Assembly: GCF_024721995.1 (NCBI RefSeq)
Contig: NZ_JANQBC010000011.1
Coordinates: 62,001 to 126,000, forward strand
DNA from: Paenibacillus radicibacter
GTDB taxonomy: Bacteria; Bacillota; Bacilli; Paenibacillales; NBRC-103111
Direction of reading: 5' to 3'
Length of the DNA stretch: 64,000 nt
Shown: positions 1-8,054 of the stretch, piece by piece
Position numbering within the stretch: the stretch's first letter is position 1
Layout of the letters: the number at the start of each line of letters is the position of its first letter
Position numbers and translations under genes: made by a program
Notes under the pieces: model-generated
Told to the model about the DNA's origin: nothing
The model's input: the letters and a program-made list of their open reading frames with translations, nothing else
The model's database searches: none

Positions 1-81
1 TCGCTTCGCCCAGAGTATACCGGTGAAGTGATTAGTTGACCAGAATTGATACCCCCATAATTAGATATTTAAAGGTTAAAA
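1..81 (+). other. Possible 3' end of a gene cut by the window edge
   Basis: Frame 1 is open from base 1 to a TGA at 37-39 and would encode a 12-residue C-terminal tail. The other two plus frames also close quickly, so the coding status is uncertain. The only support is the strong hairpin that follows at 82-117, which would suit the end of a plus-strand transcript. Confidence 0.2.
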
Positions 82-117
82 AAACAAACCCAGTCCTTTT
101 ACAGACTGGGTTTGTTT
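82..117. terminator. Bidirectional intrinsic terminator
   Basis: A perfect 14-bp stem (AAACAAACCCAGTC pairing with GACTGGGTTTGTTT) has an 8-nt loop. The A-rich run on the left gives seven U residues when read on the minus strand, and the right side is T-rich on the plus strand. It can end a plus-strand gene entering from the left and the ATPase transcript coming from the right. Confidence 0.8.
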
Positions 118-144
118 CATTTCTTTTCCTGCCTCCCCACCCAA

Positions 145-300
145 CGTGGTAAGGGGAGCGAAGGAGAATGATGTACCGGAAGAGCGATAGCGGTCGCCTT
201 GATGCCGGAGTGTCCCTACCTATTTACCCTTACATTCAGGGGACACGGAGTCATAGCGACTGAAGGTATATCATTCACCGTAGCGCCACTCCCCCCATAT
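145..300 (+). repeat. Structured intergenic repeat, copy C
   Basis: This is a long imperfect inverted repeat. The outer arms are GAATGATGTACC (167-178) and GGTATATCATTC (265-276). The inner arms are GTGTCCC (210-216) and GGGACAC (240-246). The single-stranded stretches between the arms, AGCGATAGCGGTCGCCTTGA and GAGTCATAGCGACTGAAGG, resemble those of copies A (55516-55632) and B (57030-57145), although the stem sequences are different. It lies just beyond the 3' end of the P1B-ATPase gene. No open reading frame of interest is present. Confidence 0.55.
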
Positions 301-323
301 CCCTTCATTCACCGTAGCTTCCC

Positions 324-2207
324 TTACCTAAGCAACCTCAACCCATTCAATATCACCAAGATCGTACTTCCCTCATGTCCAACAACTCCAAGCGGTAGCG
401 GCACACCGATCACGAAGTTCGAGATAATGAGCGATGCAATAATCGTCAGCGCAAAAATCATATTTTGCTTTACAATCTTTTTCAATCGTCTTCCCAATAC
501 AATCGCTTCATGGATTTTATTCAAGTCATCATTCATCAGGATAATGTCCGCTGTCTCAAGTGCTGCGTCACTACCCATTACACCCATCGCGATACCAACA
601 GAAGCTGTTGCAAGTGCAGGTGCATCATTCACGCCATCACCGACCATGCCGACTTTGCCATGTTTCGCTTTAAGCTCATTAATTACGTTCAGCTTATCTT
701 CTGGAAGCAGCTCTGCGTACACCATATTCGCGTCAATGCCTGCTTCTTCGGCAATCGCATGTGCTGTCATCTTCTGATCGCCTGTCAGCATCGCTACCCG
801 AACGCCGCTTTCTCTAAGCTTCGCAATAAAGCTTTTTACTTCGGGACGTACACGATCCTGCAATCCAATAATACCCGCAATCCCTTGCGAATTTTGAAGA
901 GCAATAACCGTCTTACCTTGCTTCTCAAGTGTACGAATCTGCTGCATCACTTGCGGATCAGCCTTCAAGTTCTCTTCCACAAAGCCAGGCTTACCAATTT
1001 TCCAAGAGTCGATACAATAACTAGCTTCGATCCCCCAACCGGTATGCGATTCAAAGTCCATCGGTCTTCTAATTTCTAGCGACATATCTTTTGCTTTTTG
1101 CACAATCGCTTTGGCAATGGGATGCGCGGACAAACTTTCAAGTGACGCCGCAATTTGAATAAATTGTTGCTCTGTATACCCTTGGAAAGTATGAACATCT
1201 GTCACGGCAAGCTTACCTTGTGTTAATGTACCTGTCTTATCGAATGCAATCACGTTCACTTGTGCCAAATTCTCAATGTGTGCACCGCCTTTGAACAAGA
1301 GACCTTTTCTAGCTCCATTGGAAATTGCGGACAACACGGCCGGCATAATCGATGCGACAAGCGCACAAGGTGATGCAACAACGAGGAATACCATCGCTTT
1401 ATAGAACGTATCATTCCAGCTCCAACCAAAAACATAGTGCGGCAAGAACATCAATACAGCCGTAACTAGCAAGATCACTCTTGCATAAACACGCTCGAAT
1501 TTCTCCATGAACACTTGAGATTTCGGCATTTCACTTTGCGCTTCTTGAACCAATTTAATAATTTTCGAAAATAAACTGGACTCACTCGTTTCCTTCACTT
1601 CGACGAATAATGCACCTTGACCATTGAGTGTTCCAGCGAACACTTCGCTACCTGCCGTTTTATCTACGGGCAAAGACTCTCCTGTAATGGACGCTTGATC
1701 AACCGCAGAAACCCCTTCTTTTACAATCCCATCAGCTGGAATGCGCTCACCTGGTTTTACAATCACAATCTGACCAATCTCTAGGCTGCCAATCGGCACT
1801 TCTGTCTCTTTACCATCTTGAAAAAGAATCGCTGTCTCCGGTTTTAATCCCATGAGTGCAGACAAATCCTTGGAACTGCGGTTCATCGTGAATGTCTCAA
1901 GCGCACCGCTTAATGCGAAGATGAAGATCAACATCGCACCTTCTGCCCAATAACCGATACATGCAGCACCAACCGCTGCGAGCAGCATCAATAAATTCAC
2001 GTCGAGGTCTTTCTCTTTCACTAACGTGATCAAACCTTCTTTCGCCTTCACATATCCCCCAATGATATAAGCGGCTAGGTAAATTAGATACACGGGTCCA
2101 TCTGTATAATGTCCTAGAATCCATGCAATCGCCATGAGCACACCACTTGCTAGTGCGCCTGTAATCTCTCCGTATTGTTCCAAGAAATCTTGTAGTCTTT
2201 GTTTCAT
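324..2207 (-). CDS. zosA: Heavy-metal P1B-type ATPase, ZosA-like
   Basis: An ATP-driven transition-metal pump of the plasma membrane. The ATG at 2207 is chosen because AGAGGGGG lies just upstream; an in-frame ATG at 2273 would add 22 poorly conserved residues. The 627-aa protein shows the TGES actuator loop near 176, the membrane metal motif SPC near 279, the phosphorylation site DKTGT near 323, an HP dipeptide near 362 and the GDGVNDAP hinge. It has no N-terminal HMA domain. Length, SPC motif and the C-terminal GHEGSTILVILNGLR match what I recall of Bacillus subtilis ZosA, a PerR-controlled zinc transporter, so zinc is the likely ion, but cadmium or cobalt cannot be excluded. The promoter region carries Fur-family-like boxes. 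Confidence 0.85.
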   Translation of the reverse strand: MKQRLQDFLEQYGEITGALASGVLMAIAWILGHYTDGPVYLIYLAAYIIGGYVKAKEGLITLVKEKDLDVNLLMLLAAVGAACIGYWAEGAMLIFIFALSGALETFTMNRSSKDLSALMGLKPETAILFQDGKETEVPIGSLEIGQIVIVKPGERIPADGIVKEGVSAVDQASITGESLPVDKTAGSEVFAGTLNGQGALFVEVKETSESSLFSKIIKLVQEAQSEMPKSQVFMEKFERVYARVILLVTAVLMFLPHYVFGWSWNDTFYKAMVFLVVASPCALVASIMPAVLSAISNGARKGLLFKGGAHIENLAQVNVIAFDKTGTLTQGKLAVTDVHTFQGYTEQQFIQIAASLESLSAHPIAKAIVQKAKDMSLEIRRPMDFESHTGWGIEASYCIDSWKIGKPGFVEENLKADPQVMQQIRTLEKQGKTVIALQNSQGIAGIIGLQDRVRPEVKSFIAKLRESGVRVAMLTGDQKMTAHAIAEEAGIDANMVYAELLPEDKLNVINELKAKHGKVGMVGDGVNDAPALATASVGIAMGVMGSDAALETADIILMNDDLNKIHEAIVLGRRLKKIVKQNMIFALTIIASLIISNFVIGVPLPLGVVGHEGSTILVILNGLRLLR

Positions 2208-2315
2208 TGAGACCCCCTCTTCCCTTTTTACTTTTGCTGAGTCATTCATACTGGATACCGTCTGGCTCATCATAATCTCTCCCTGTATTTGAATTTGAAT
2301 TTGAAGTTAAATGTG

Positions 2316-2434
2316 AATGATAATCGTTATTAATACCCTAAAAATGGCTCATGCTGTTCCCCCTAAGAGGAACAGCATGATTGAGAATGATATTCATTTT
2401 TACGATGGGCATAACTTTTGTATATAGGAAACTT
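2316..2434. repeat. Direct repeat copy 1 with Fur-type boxes and hairpin
   Basis: First copy of a roughly 119-bp direct repeat (second copy 2528-2647). It holds TGATAATCGTTATTA at 2318-2332 and TGAGAATGATATTCA at 2382-2396. Both resemble the 7-1-7 box of the Fur/PerR/Zur family, TGATAATNATTATCA. Between them is an 11-bp perfect hairpin (CATGCTGTTCC pairing with GGAACAGCATG, 2350-2379). It lies in the leader of the metal ATPase. Confidence 0.75.
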
Positions 2435-2527
2435 TATAATAATTATTATAATCTAGAAATTACTCTAAATCAATATACATTCGCCTATTCCCCGCAAAAT
2501 ATTCATTCCCCCTTCTAATCCATTAAC

Positions 2528-2647
2528 AATGATAATCGTTATTACTACCCTAAATATAGCTCATGCTGTTCCCCCTAAGAGGAACAGCATGATTGAGAAT
2601 GATATTCATTGTTGTTTGTATGCATAAATTTTGTGTGTAGGCAACTT
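2528..2647. repeat. Direct repeat copy 2 with Fur-type boxes and hairpin
   Basis: Second copy of the element at 2316-2434, offset by 212 bp and nearly identical through the boxes and hairpin. Boxes are at 2530-2544 and 2594-2608 and the hairpin is at 2562-2591. It lies 148 bp upstream of the YdjM-like gene, so each divergent gene has its own copy. The segment between the copies (2435-2527) is AT-rich with no recognisable gene. Confidence 0.75.
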
Positions 2648-2794
2648 ATGATAAAAGTATAGGTGACAAACGAATTTCCGTCAACTATTTATTACATGCA
2701 ATCTCGAATAGATATGAGATCATATGTTTGCTATAATGGATTGTTGCTTCACTTTTGCAAGGCGACAGCTAAGATCAACTTGGAGGAAATCATT

Positions 2795-3289
2795 ATGTTA
2801 CAGAAAACCCATAGCCTTGCTGGCTTACTTGCGGCTGAAGGTGTCATACTTTCAATGCATGTTCCCTTATTATCTTGGGAATCTGCCGCCGCACTCATGA
2901 TCGGATGTATCGCTGGCCCAATGGCTGATGTCGATAAACCAGGCTCTATAATGGCTAAAGTATTGTTCCCGCTCGCTAGCTTGCTTCGAGCCATTAAGAT
3001 ACGCCACCGCACAATGACGCATTCCATTTTATTTCTAATTGCAATCGGACTCTTACTTTCACCTGTGCCTGATCTATTCAAGTGGACGTTCTTAATCGCC
3101 TATGCATCGCATCCCACACTGGATCTTTTCAATATACAAGGTGTTGCGTTATTATGGCCTATGAAAAAGAAATTTCGCATACTCCCCAAATCTTTATCAA
3201 TTGAAACAGGCTCCGCGGGGGAACTTATTTTCCGAGGTATTCTCATCGGCTTCATGGTATGGATGCCAAGCAGTCATCTGTTTAATTAA
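2795..3289 (+). CDS. YdjM-like membrane-bound metal-dependent hydrolase (DUF457)
   Basis: A 164-aa integral membrane protein of the YdjM/DUF457 family, predicted to be a metal-dependent hydrolase but of unknown substrate. The ATG at 2795 follows TGGAGG at 2781-2786; the longer frame open from 2663 lacks a comparable site. Conserved polar positions of the family are visible: KTHSLAG at the N terminus, the DVDKPGS acidic loop and RHRTMTHS about 70 residues in. The rest is mostly hydrophobic helices. It is divergent from the metal ATPase, and a Fur-type box repeat lies in front of it, so metal- or stress-linked expression is an inference. Some relatives are SOS-induced, but no LexA box was seen. 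Confidence 0.75.
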   Translation: MLQKTHSLAGLLAAEGVILSMHVPLLSWESAAALMIGCIAGPMADVDKPGSIMAKVLFPLASLLRAIKIRHRTMTHSILFLIAIGLLLSPVPDLFKWTFLIAYASHPTLDLFNIQGVALLWPMKKKFRILPKSLSIETGSAGELIFRGILIGFMVWMPSSHLFN

Positions 3290-3343
3290 AGGATTAACGA
3301 CATGTATACTTCTACATAAGAATCCACAGGAGGTCTAGCTCAT

Positions 3344-3829
3344 ATGATCATGAATGAGAAAATCAAAGCATCTGAAGTCGCCTTAACTGGTGTAGATGGC
3401 GAGGACTTAGGAATTGTAGCAACGACAGAAGCGCTTCGTCTTGCCAAGGAATTGAAGGTCGACCTGGTCTGCCTATCCTTAACTTCAAGCCCTCCTCCTT
3501 GTAAGCTCGTTAGCCGCGGTGACTACAAGAATGAGAAGAACAAAGAGAAGCAGCAGGAACGTAAAGCGGCTAAAGGGTTGAAAGTCAAAGAACTCAAGCT
3601 CTCTCCATTTATTGAAGACCATGATTATGATACGAAAAAACGCCAAGCTGAGCGCATCTTAAGTGCTGGCGACGCTGTACAACTTATCATTCAAGTAGAG
3701 AAGAAAAAGACAGACCCGTCCAAGCAGCTTGCTCAGCAGCTCGTTAACGATCTAGCTCCGTTAGGTAAGACAGAAACAGGACTGCAAATTAGCGGCAAGC
3801 ATGTCATTGTCGTCATTAAACCAAGCTAG
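3344..3829 (+). CDS. Divergent translation initiation factor IF-3 paralogue
   Basis: A 161-aa protein with both IF-3 domains: an N-terminal half (NEKIKASEV, then CKLVSRGDYKNEKNKE, in place of the usual DYGKF linker start) and a C-terminal half (KELKLSPFIEDHDYDTK). The arginine-rich RFRGRE segment expected after the DAVQLII strand is missing and replaced by QVEKKKTDP. The gene is not next to rpmI-rplT, so it is probably not the housekeeping infC. It may bind the 30S subunit in a modified way, but this is inference. AGGAGG lies about 10 nt before the ATG. It is followed by a strong terminator and could be co-transcribed with the YdjM-like gene 54 bp upstream. Confidence 0.8.
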   Translation: MIMNEKIKASEVALTGVDGEDLGIVATTEALRLAKELKVDLVCLSLTSSPPPCKLVSRGDYKNEKNKEKQQERKAAKGLKVKELKLSPFIEDHDYDTKKRQAERILSAGDAVQLIIQVEKKKTDPSKQLAQQLVNDLAPLGKTETGLQISGKHVIVVIKPS

Positions 3830-3863
3830 ATTTGCCCAGCTTAAAGTACTCAACAAGACCACA

Positions 3864-3906
3864 AAAGAGGTATCCCTCTACTTCAAGTAGAATGAGATAC
3901 CTCTTT
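3864..3906. terminator. Bidirectional terminator
   Basis: AAAGAGGTATC (3864-3874) pairs with GATACCTCTTT (3896-3906), giving an 11-bp stem with T-runs on both strands. It separates the convergent IF-3-like gene and the glycosidase gene. Confidence 0.85.
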
Positions 3907-3913
3907 TTCATGA

Positions 3914-6286
3914 TTAACGGTAAAGCTTCACCTCAGCCCAATCGGCATGATCATTAGTCATATTGTCCCCGCCGTCTGTTACGACTAGCTTCAACTGGGA
4001 AGCACCACTTAAATCAACATCGACTTTGCCAGGTGATCCACCACCAACCATTAAACCACTATCATATTGCTTCACACCATCAACGAATACTTGGAAAACG
4101 ACAGTCCCATATGGACCAACTTCATCATCCACACCAACAATTGAAGTAAAGCGCTTGTACTGTCCGTTTAGTTCATACACAATTTCACTATTTGCGTGTG
4201 TACCCAATCCCTTTCCATACGTTGTGCCCTGCAGCTTCAGCGGATGTTGATCCACACTCTTGTCATCAGCAACCGTCCGATACCCAACAGTTGTGGAGAT
4301 TGGATATCCGTCACTTACATAATGCCATGGATAAATCAATTTAGCATCTGCCCAGTCAGCATGATCCGAATTGATCCCATCGCCGCCATCTGTAGCAACA
4401 AGCTTTAACTCATTCACATTGGCTACGCTTACATTTACGAGTTGTGTAGGGCTTGTCGGAGTCATCACACCGCTGTCGAATAGCTTAACCCCATCGCCGT
4501 AGACTTGGAATACAACAGTTGATGGGCCTTGATCCTGCACATCATCATCGATACCTACTTCAGCAGTGAAGGACTGATATTGACCATTCAGATTGTAAAC
4601 GACTTGACTTTTCGCATGCGCGCTGATCCCTTTTGTATACGTCTTCCCGTTTAATTTTATTAAATTCCCTCCATAATTCTTGTCTTTCTGAACGACTCCC
4701 GAGTCCGTAGTTGCACTCACCCAATTCAGATCACTTACATAATCCGAGAAGTTAGAAATTACACCTGGTACTTTTACTATTGCTTCACTGCCCGATTGCA
4801 CAGGAACACTAACATAAGAGATCGCCTTGCCATTCAAATCTTTGTGACTTGCCGGTACACGATTGCCATTAACAATTAACTCATTATAATTGCCATAGAA
4901 TTGCGCTTCCCATGTCATGGATTCACCAGCATTGTTCTTCAAAGTTGTCTTATTATTCCCATCATGACGAACAGTTAGGTCATTGCCGCCAATGCGTACA
5001 TGATCCGCTTGAACCCAAGGAACATCATTCACAAGTCTTGGCACTGTGTATACGGTATGGTTCGGTGCATCTGGACGAACCCCCATTAAGCCATTAATCG
5101 TATTGGATACAATCATGAATGAAACTTCAGGGTACGTATTTCTGCTATTCATCACATTCACATGCCATTGCCATGCTTTATCGTTCTCGCCATGCATATA
5201 GAATAGCTCCGGCAAGTAAGTTGTCGCTTCAATTCCGAGCGGCTGCTGCACAACGGATTGATGAATAAAGTTCAGATACTCTGCTGTCTTCGGACCTTGA
5301 TCGGTAATGAGCTTCAGCGGCATAAAGATGCTATTCTCATGTCCCCAGCTCGTGAGACCCACTTTGTTGTGATTCGCATCATAATGGAACGCTCGAATGT
5401 AACGTCCATCCGCATCTGAATACCAATTCGCTTCAAAATAATTGCGCAGTGCTGCTGCCTTCTGTTCATAAACAGCCGCATTTGCCATATCTCCTCTTGC
5501 TTCTAATATCTTCGCATAAGATACCAATGCTTGATACTGACTGCCGATCGAGTCGCCTGCTTCAAATAACTTCAAATTTACATCTTCCCAATACGTAGCT
5601 AATTGCTTCGTCTCATCCGCTACCCCATTGTGATCTTCATCTTGCAAATTCATAAAGTTTGTATGAATGTTCTCATAATACGTTAATAATTCCGGGTCAT
5701 TAATCCACTTCGTGTCACCAGTCCACAAATATTGTTCATACGCTTTCTGCACAATTTCGAAGGGTACTGGAAGCTCACGCCAATCCGAATCCATATAATA
5801 AGGATCACCCATGAAATCATAGGACCATTTGGGCCAATACGGGTTCGCAGGATTGTTATTTGCCCCCTTCGCGAATGTACGCAGCATTGAGAATGTCTGC
5901 TCATCCATATTTAGTAAATGTCCAGCAGCAGACTGATGTGCAATATCTCGGTCGCAGAATGCTTCTCGATTCGTGTAAGAGCCCCAGTAAGCAGGGATAA
6001 GTGGTTTGACAGCGTACTTATCTTTGACTCGCGGATCTTCGCATCCACCTGCTTGCATGCAGCCAATACTTTCTCGAACTGCCTGGATATTATCCGTTGT
6101 GACATCCATACCTAATGCTCGGTTCTTCGCCCACTCAAAGGAATCCTGTAATAACTTACTTCCAGAGGTCAAGGTAAGGTTGCTGCTTGCGGCTTCAACC
6201 GACTTCGATGGAAAACTTGTGAACAATCCAGCCGATAAAGAGAAGAGCATTAACAATGATTTCGCCTTTTTCGCATTTGGTAACAT
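3914..6286 (-). CDS. Secreted six-hairpin glycosidase-like protein with two NPCBM domains
   Basis: A 790-aa exported protein. It has a signal peptide (about 1-33, ending SKSVEAA) and a central alpha-helical region (about 60-510) of six-hairpin glycosidase type with FCDRDIAHQSAAGHLL, WRELPVPFEIV, TYWEDVN and SWGHENS. Two tandem NPCBM-like carbohydrate-binding domains follow (about 513-650 and 655-790). Each carries a YTKG/YGKG(I/L)xxHA segment and ends in DHADWA. The substrate cannot be read from the sequence; GH63/GH78-like alpha-glycosidases are the nearest fold class I can suggest. The ATG is preceded by AAGGAGG. A cre-like site at 6355-6370 suggests CcpA repression. The gene is monocistronic. 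Confidence 0.7.
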   Translation of the reverse strand: MLPNAKKAKSLLMLFSLSAGLFTSFPSKSVEAASSNLTLTSGSKLLQDSFEWAKNRALGMDVTTDNIQAVRESIGCMQAGGCEDPRVKDKYAVKPLIPAYWGSYTNREAFCDRDIAHQSAAGHLLNMDEQTFSMLRTFAKGANNNPANPYWPKWSYDFMGDPYYMDSDWRELPVPFEIVQKAYEQYLWTGDTKWINDPELLTYYENIHTNFMNLQDEDHNGVADETKQLATYWEDVNLKLFEAGDSIGSQYQALVSYAKILEARGDMANAAVYEQKAAALRNYFEANWYSDADGRYIRAFHYDANHNKVGLTSWGHENSIFMPLKLITDQGPKTAEYLNFIHQSVVQQPLGIEATTYLPELFYMHGENDKAWQWHVNVMNSRNTYPEVSFMIVSNTINGLMGVRPDAPNHTVYTVPRLVNDVPWVQADHVRIGGNDLTVRHDGNNKTTLKNNAGESMTWEAQFYGNYNELIVNGNRVPASHKDLNGKAISYVSVPVQSGSEAIVKVPGVISNFSDYVSDLNWVSATTDSGVVQKDKNYGGNLIKLNGKTYTKGISAHAKSQVVYNLNGQYQSFTAEVGIDDDVQDQGPSTVVFQVYGDGVKLFDSGVMTPTSPTQLVNVSVANVNELKLVATDGGDGINSDHADWADAKLIYPWHYVSDGYPISTTVGYRTVADDKSVDQHPLKLQGTTYGKGLGTHANSEIVYELNGQYKRFTSIVGVDDEVGPYGTVVFQVFVDGVKQYDSGLMVGGGSPGKVDVDLSGASQLKLVVTDGGDNMTNDHADWAEVKLYR

Positions 6287-6354
6287 CGAATAATAGCCTC
6301 CTTAGCCAATAATAGGATCAACCTCTGCATCAGTTGAAAGCAAGCCAATCTTTT

Positions 6355-6370
6355 ATGTACACGCTTTCAA
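6355..6370 (-). promoter_or_regulatory. cre-like CcpA operator
   Basis: On the minus strand TTGAAAGCGTGTACAT matches the cre consensus WTGNAANCGNWNNCWW at all but one defined position. It lies about 70 bp upstream of the glycosidase start, in the expected promoter zone. Catabolite repression of this gene is an inference. Confidence 0.6.
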
Positions 6371-6456
6371 TTCAGATCCGACACAAGGATTTAGTTAAAT
6401 TTTACTGAATATTTTAATAATTTGCAATAAGATTTAGTAAATATGTTTTAATTTAT

Positions 6457-6486
6457 ACAAAAAGGGTGCCCAAAGTTGGCACCCTT
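6457..6486 (-). terminator. Terminator of fetAB
   Basis: AAGGGTGCC pairs with GGCACCCTT around a 7-nt loop. Read on the minus strand it is followed by a run of five T. It lies 27 bp downstream of the fetB stop. Confidence 0.85.
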
Positions 6487-6512
6487 ACTTAATCGTGTTA
6501 GGACATACATGT

Positions 6513-7271
6513 CTATGATTTCAACGTCTGTCTGAGTCTTGTATCGGCTGTGAACCACAAGCGATCACTAAGGAAGCTTAAGATCATACTTGCAATTGCA
6601 GCAGATGCCGATAGACTAAATACAATCAACAATTGATAGCGGACCGCCTCGACTGGATTTGCCCCTGCAATGATCATTCCCGTCATCATACCCGGGAGTT
6701 GAACGATTCCGACTGTTTTCATCGTATCAATTGTAGGGATCATGCTGAACTTTACAGAGCGTTTCATTACAGGATGTATCGCTTGCCGCGTTGTTGCTCC
6801 TAGCGCTAAATAGGTCTCAATCTCACCGCGCATCGATTCGACCTCCCGTTTCATCTGGTTTAAGAACAGCCCACAAGCGACCATTGCATTACCGATAATC
6901 ATCCCACTAAGTGGAATCATATAGCGTGCGGTTGGCTCAATAATTTGCAACACAAGAAGTAAGCCTAACGTAATGATCTCGGTGCACACAATCGCGACCG
7001 CAATACGCCAGAATACCCCTGTCACCCCTTTCGCCCGCTGCGCGGCATTCCACGTCGCAACCAAGATCATAACCCCAATGATGACAATAACGAGCAGCAC
7101 CTGCTCAGTCGCAAACACGAATTGTAAGACATAGCCGACCGCAAGCAATTGCACAGTAGCTCGAATCGTTCCAATGAGAATATCTTTCTCAAGACCAAGC
7201 TTTTGCTTCATAGAAAGTAGCATTGTAATACCAACAAAGACCAGCGTTAAGACTAGTGCGAGATTAGACAT
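6513..7271 (-). CDS. fetB: FetB-type ABC transporter permease (UPF0014/YbbM)
   Basis: A 252-aa polytopic membrane protein of the FetB/YbbM (UPF0014) family, the permease partner of FetA. The E. coli pair is linked to iron export and resistance to peroxide stress. The ATG at 7271 follows GGGAGGG and overlaps the end of fetA by 8 bp, indicating translational coupling. The protein has about seven hydrophobic segments and the family signatures IPLSGMIIGNAMVACG and QLPGMMTGMIIAGANPVEA. Length is close to E. coli FetB (259 aa). A terminator follows at 6457-6486. Iron export in this organism is inferred from the family. Confidence 0.85.
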   Translation of the reverse strand: MSNLALVLTLVFVGITMLLSMKQKLGLEKDILIGTIRATVQLLAVGYVLQFVFATEQVLLVIVIIGVMILVATWNAAQRAKGVTGVFWRIAVAIVCTEIITLGLLLVLQIIEPTARYMIPLSGMIIGNAMVACGLFLNQMKREVESMRGEIETYLALGATTRQAIHPVMKRSVKFSMIPTIDTMKTVGIVQLPGMMTGMIIAGANPVEAVRYQLLIVFSLSASAAIASMILSFLSDRLWFTADTRLRQTLKS

Positions 7272-8028
7272 AATTAATGCCCTCCCCACTCCACTTTCTT
7301 TCACGTACACTTTGGATCCCTAGAAACTTTCTTCCTGGTTGCGTCCGTGGCTCTTCGAAGAAATCTACCGTCGATACATCTTCTAGAATTGTCCCCTCCG
7401 CCAGAAACCAGAGCCGACTGCTACATTGCCTAGCTTGATCCATATCATGAGTTACCCAGATCAGTGTCGTTTCCTCTTCTTCATGCCAATCCATTAACAT
7501 CATCTCAATTAACTGCTTACTATGCATATCAAGAGATGACGTCACTTCATCTAATAGTAAAATGGCAGGGCGAAGCAGCATCGACCGTACGAGTGCAAGT
7601 CGCTGCTTCTCCCCACCAGATAGATCACTTGCCGGTTTACTCCATGCCATCTCCGTCAGGCCCGCACGCTCCATTAAGCGCTTAGCTAGCTTTTCATCGA
7701 ATACACTCTGATGCAGTGTACTGACAACGCGTAAGTTATCTTCAATCGTCCCTGCCAACATTACAGGTTGCTGTGCAACATAGCTCGCTTGCTTGCGCCA
7801 CTCCCGTGGCACCCACTTGCTTCTATCTTTCCCTTGCAGCAGAACCTGCCCCTGATCTTCACGATCCATGAATCCGATGATGCGCAGCAGCGTACTTTTC
7901 CCCTGACCTGATGCACCGATCATGCAAATTCGAGTCGGCTCCTCAATCGTAGCGGAGACATGAGCAAATAAAACTTGCTCCTGCTTACCCGAATGCATTT
8001 TGCCAAGCTCATCAACTTGTAGTATCAC
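7264..8028 (-). CDS. fetA: FetA-type ABC transporter ATP-binding protein (YbbL)
   Basis: Cytoplasmic ATPase subunit of the FetAB exporter. It has Walker A GASGQGKST, Q-loop VAQQPV, signature LSGGEKQR, Walker B ILLLDEVTSSLD and the switch histidine in WVTHD. The GTG at 8028 (254 aa) is preferred because GGGGAGAG lies 9 nt upstream; a TTG at 8052 would add 8 residues but has no ribosome binding site. The gene follows the GNAT gene closely and overlaps fetB by 8 bp, so nsrR, the acetyltransferase, fetA and fetB form a tightly packed minus-strand cluster. Confidence 0.85.
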   Translation of the reverse strand: MILQVDELGKMHSGKQEQVLFAHVSATIEEPTRICMIGASGQGKSTLLRIIGFMDREDQGQVLLQGKDRSKWVPREWRKQASYVAQQPVMLAGTIEDNLRVVSTLHQSVFDEKLAKRLMERAGLTEMAWSKPASDLSGGEKQRLALVRSMLLRPAILLLDEVTSSLDMHSKQLIEMMLMDWHEEEETTLIWVTHDMDQARQCSSRLWFLAEGTILEDVSTVDFFEEPRTQPGRKFLGIQSVRERKWSGEGINYV

Positions 8029-8054
8029 GTATGAATTCTCTCCCCACAACAAAG

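Noticed and set aside
3963-4250. Plus-strand ORFs inside the glycosidase gene
   Set aside because: They are antisense shadows of a clearly coding minus-strand gene, with no ribosome binding site of their own.
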